In this document: positions 62,327-64,000 of the stretch, piece by piece
Layout of the letters: each line of letters opens with the position of its first letter
Numbering within the stretch: the first letter of the stretch is position 1
From: Filosporella fistucella
Lineage: Eukaryota > Ascomycota > Leotiomycetes > Helotiales
Reading direction: 5' to 3'
NCBI GenBank assembly: GCA_030077755.1
Contig: JAQJZZ010000015.1
Span: 2,170,001-2,234,000, forward strand
DNA: 64,000 nt
Notes under the pieces: model-generated
The model's input: only the letters and a program-made list of their open reading frames with translations
Told to the model about the DNA's origin: nothing
The model's database searches: none
Made by a program: the position numbers and the translations under genes

Positions 62327-62996
62327 ATGCTCTTCTCAAATATCCTCAGCCTTGCTGCTTTCACGGCTCTTGCAAATGCGGCCCCAACTCCAGTATACTG
62401 CCGTGATCCAGGCTGTGTCCTTCCACCAAACGGCGTTGTGATATTCCGCGGCGCCGCAGGAGCAGAATACTCACTGACTGTTCCTCTCGACGGCACTCAA
62501 ACATATACCAGTACGTTCTTTACCTTAACTATCCCCCCATTACTAACAGCATCCAGACAATGCCCTCTCAATCTCCACCATCTTCTCCTCAAGCATCAAC
62601 ATCGCTAAGCAATGCACTCTGAAGACCGTCGACTACACCCCCGCCCTCGTCGAAGGACCCGCTCAAACCTGGGCTGTCGGGCCCCCACAAACCGTAACAT
62701 GGATTTCCTGCCACTACCCAGACAACAACAACAACCCAACCACAATCAGCATTGAATTCCAAGGAGCTGATCCAGACAAAGGAGCAAAATATACTGTCAA
62801 TGTACCACTTGATGGATCCGTCGTGCCGACTGGAAATGTCCTCAGTATCTCCACCCTCGTGAGTGGGTACGCCAAATTGGCGGATAATTGCAAGTTTGAT
62901 TATATAGATGGACATGCGGCGCTGGCTCCCATTGGGGCTAATAAGTGGGCTGTTGGACCACCACAGACTATCAGGAGTGTGAGCTGTCATGCTTAA
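62327..62996 (+). CDS. Secreted protein with two copies of one domain
   Basis: No family name known to me. Two exons: 62327-62510 and 62557-62996, 624 bases, 207 residues. A signal peptide starts MLFSNILSLAAFTALANAAP. The mature protein consists of two related halves. Each has a hydrophobic start (VVIFRGAAGAEYSLTVPLDG; ISIEFQGADPDKGAKYTVNV), an LSIST strand, a central Cys, and the ending WAVGPPQTV or WAVGPPQTI followed by an ISCH or VSCH type Cys-His pair. This repeat with conserved VPLDG and WAVGPPQ blocks indicates an internal domain duplication. Small size, secretion and Cys pattern fit an effector-like or cell-wall protein of a plant-associated fungus (inference). The intron is 46 bases and its acceptor CCAG keeps frame. 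The gene looks intact. Confidence 0.78.
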
Positions 62997-64000
62997 GGCG
63001 CGAGCGAGTGAGTGTAGGAGGAGGGCGTAAGGAATTGGATAAATTATTTGGAGGCAGGCGTACGGTTGAGATTGGGACATTGGACTGGTGCATGGTATTT
63101 TTGGCGTCATCAATTTCACGAGTTTCCTTATGAGATATTGGAGAGTTGCGCCTTTGGATAATGAATATCATGAATTGTAATCAACTAGGTAGAATCAAAA
63201 TGGAGTCCGGTTTGGGCTGATCATTCGCTGTCTTCTGATTCTGGACGTAGGGTGTGGAATTGAGAGATGTCGAGACACTCCATGTTGGGAGTGGCGAAGC
63301 TATATTTTGAACATTGCCTTGTCTGGCCCCTTCAAAATAGTCATCTTCGGATTTGCAGCAGGAGGCGCGGAAAGCATGACGTAGATGGGCTTTTTCCCCA
63401 GGAGCATGAATTAAAATGTGCGTTCGTAGGATATACCATATGTCTTATCTACCTAGCCACTGAGAAATAGCTCGGCCAGCTGGGCGACCCCTCCTACCAT
63501 GAGAGTAGGTCATCCCCCATTCCAACAACCATTCGACGAAGCTAGCTAGTATAGACATGCCAATAACCTTCTTTTTGATTCGCGAAGGCCCTCTGCTTGA
63601 CAAAAATCCGATGAGAAACATCTTGATCTGCATCTCAGGGAGCAGAAGTTTTGTTTCAACTACTCTTTCGGCGCTCTTGTTCTTTGAGATAATTTCCCAG
63701 CGGGTTGTAACTAATATTGGGAGGGAAAATTTCGGTTGTTGGCGTGAAAATTTTGATCCTTTATCCTTGTGTCGTCACTCCCGACGTCGACTTTGTCCTG
63801 TTGCCACAACCCTCTGGGGTGATGTATTCGTTCGAGTAATGTAGAGCATTCCAAGTATGCTTAATATCGCCCTTCTACTTGGAGAGTAATCTTTCTAGCT
63901 TGATAGAAGATGTCACTCTGGATTTCTCACAGACAGGCATCCGTGCCATCCTGTTTCAACAGCTTGTCTCCATGTATCGAATAGCTGCGATGGATCGACT
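62997..64000. other. Intergenic to the window end
   Basis: About 1 kb with no supported gene. The ORF at 63557-63844 has no signal peptide or domain. Confidence 0.5.

Noticed and set aside
63557..63844. 95-codon ORF near the window end
   Set aside because: No conserved motif and it starts without a promoter-like context.

Overview
The window reads as nuclear DNA of a filamentous ascomycete. Genes are single units without operons, most have one to four introns of about 44 to 60 bases with GT-AG ends, and start codons sit behind pyrimidine-rich stretches. The gene set (SAGA subunit Ada2, Ypk1 kinase, Snu71/RBM25, Nup155/170, Erg28, zinc-cluster factor, several small secreted proteins) fits a plant-associated fungus. 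A leotiomycete is my guess; this is inference and no marker here proves it. All coordinates come from reading by eye, and most exon joins were checked by whether the summed length is divisible by three.

Layout. 0-2.3 kb: an EthD-domain gene with a broken 5' frame, a secreted protein gene and a small hypothetical gene. 2.3-4.9 kb: long CT-rich non-coding stretch with one doubtful spliced ORF. 4.9-12.9 kb: housekeeping block with glucose-6-phosphate isomerase, Ypk1-type kinase and Ada2. 13.6-15.4 kb: an acyltransferase-3 membrane protein. 15.7-20.1 kb: a small cysteine-rich secreted protein and a four-exon zinc-cluster transcription factor. 20.1-24.6 kb: gene desert. 24.6-31.6 kb: mitochondrial bS21m and Snu71/RBM25 from a shared promoter, an NmrA-like protein and a frameshifted aquaporin. 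32.3-33.9 kb: two decayed NTPase-type genes lying head to head. 35.1-45.0 kb: membrane, esterase, alpha/beta-hydrolase, secretory and nuclear proteins of mostly unknown role. 47.0-58.2 kb: second housekeeping block with GALT, Erg28, beta-ketoacyl-CoA reductase, Nup155/170 and PI-PLC. 58.9-63.0 kb: accessory end with a secreted repeat peptide and a secreted protein made of two copies of one domain.

Working together. Erg28 (sterol C-4 demethylation scaffold) and the very-long-chain 3-oxoacyl-CoA reductase are divergently transcribed from one intergenic region and both act in the ER membrane. bS21m and Snu71 share a promoter, as do Ypk1 and Ada2, and PI-PLC and the repeat peptide. The isomerase and GALT belong to central and galactose carbon metabolism but are 40 kb apart.

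The most notable pattern is a set of at least six otherwise well-formed genes, each broken by one single-base insertion or deletion. Several of these fall in short homopolymer runs. Either the assembly carries indel errors or a set of accessory genes (mostly secreted proteins) is being lost. The best candidate for something undescribed is the repeat-containing secreted peptide at 58.9-59.35 kb. No RNA genes, CRISPR arrays, intact transposons or viral genes were seen.
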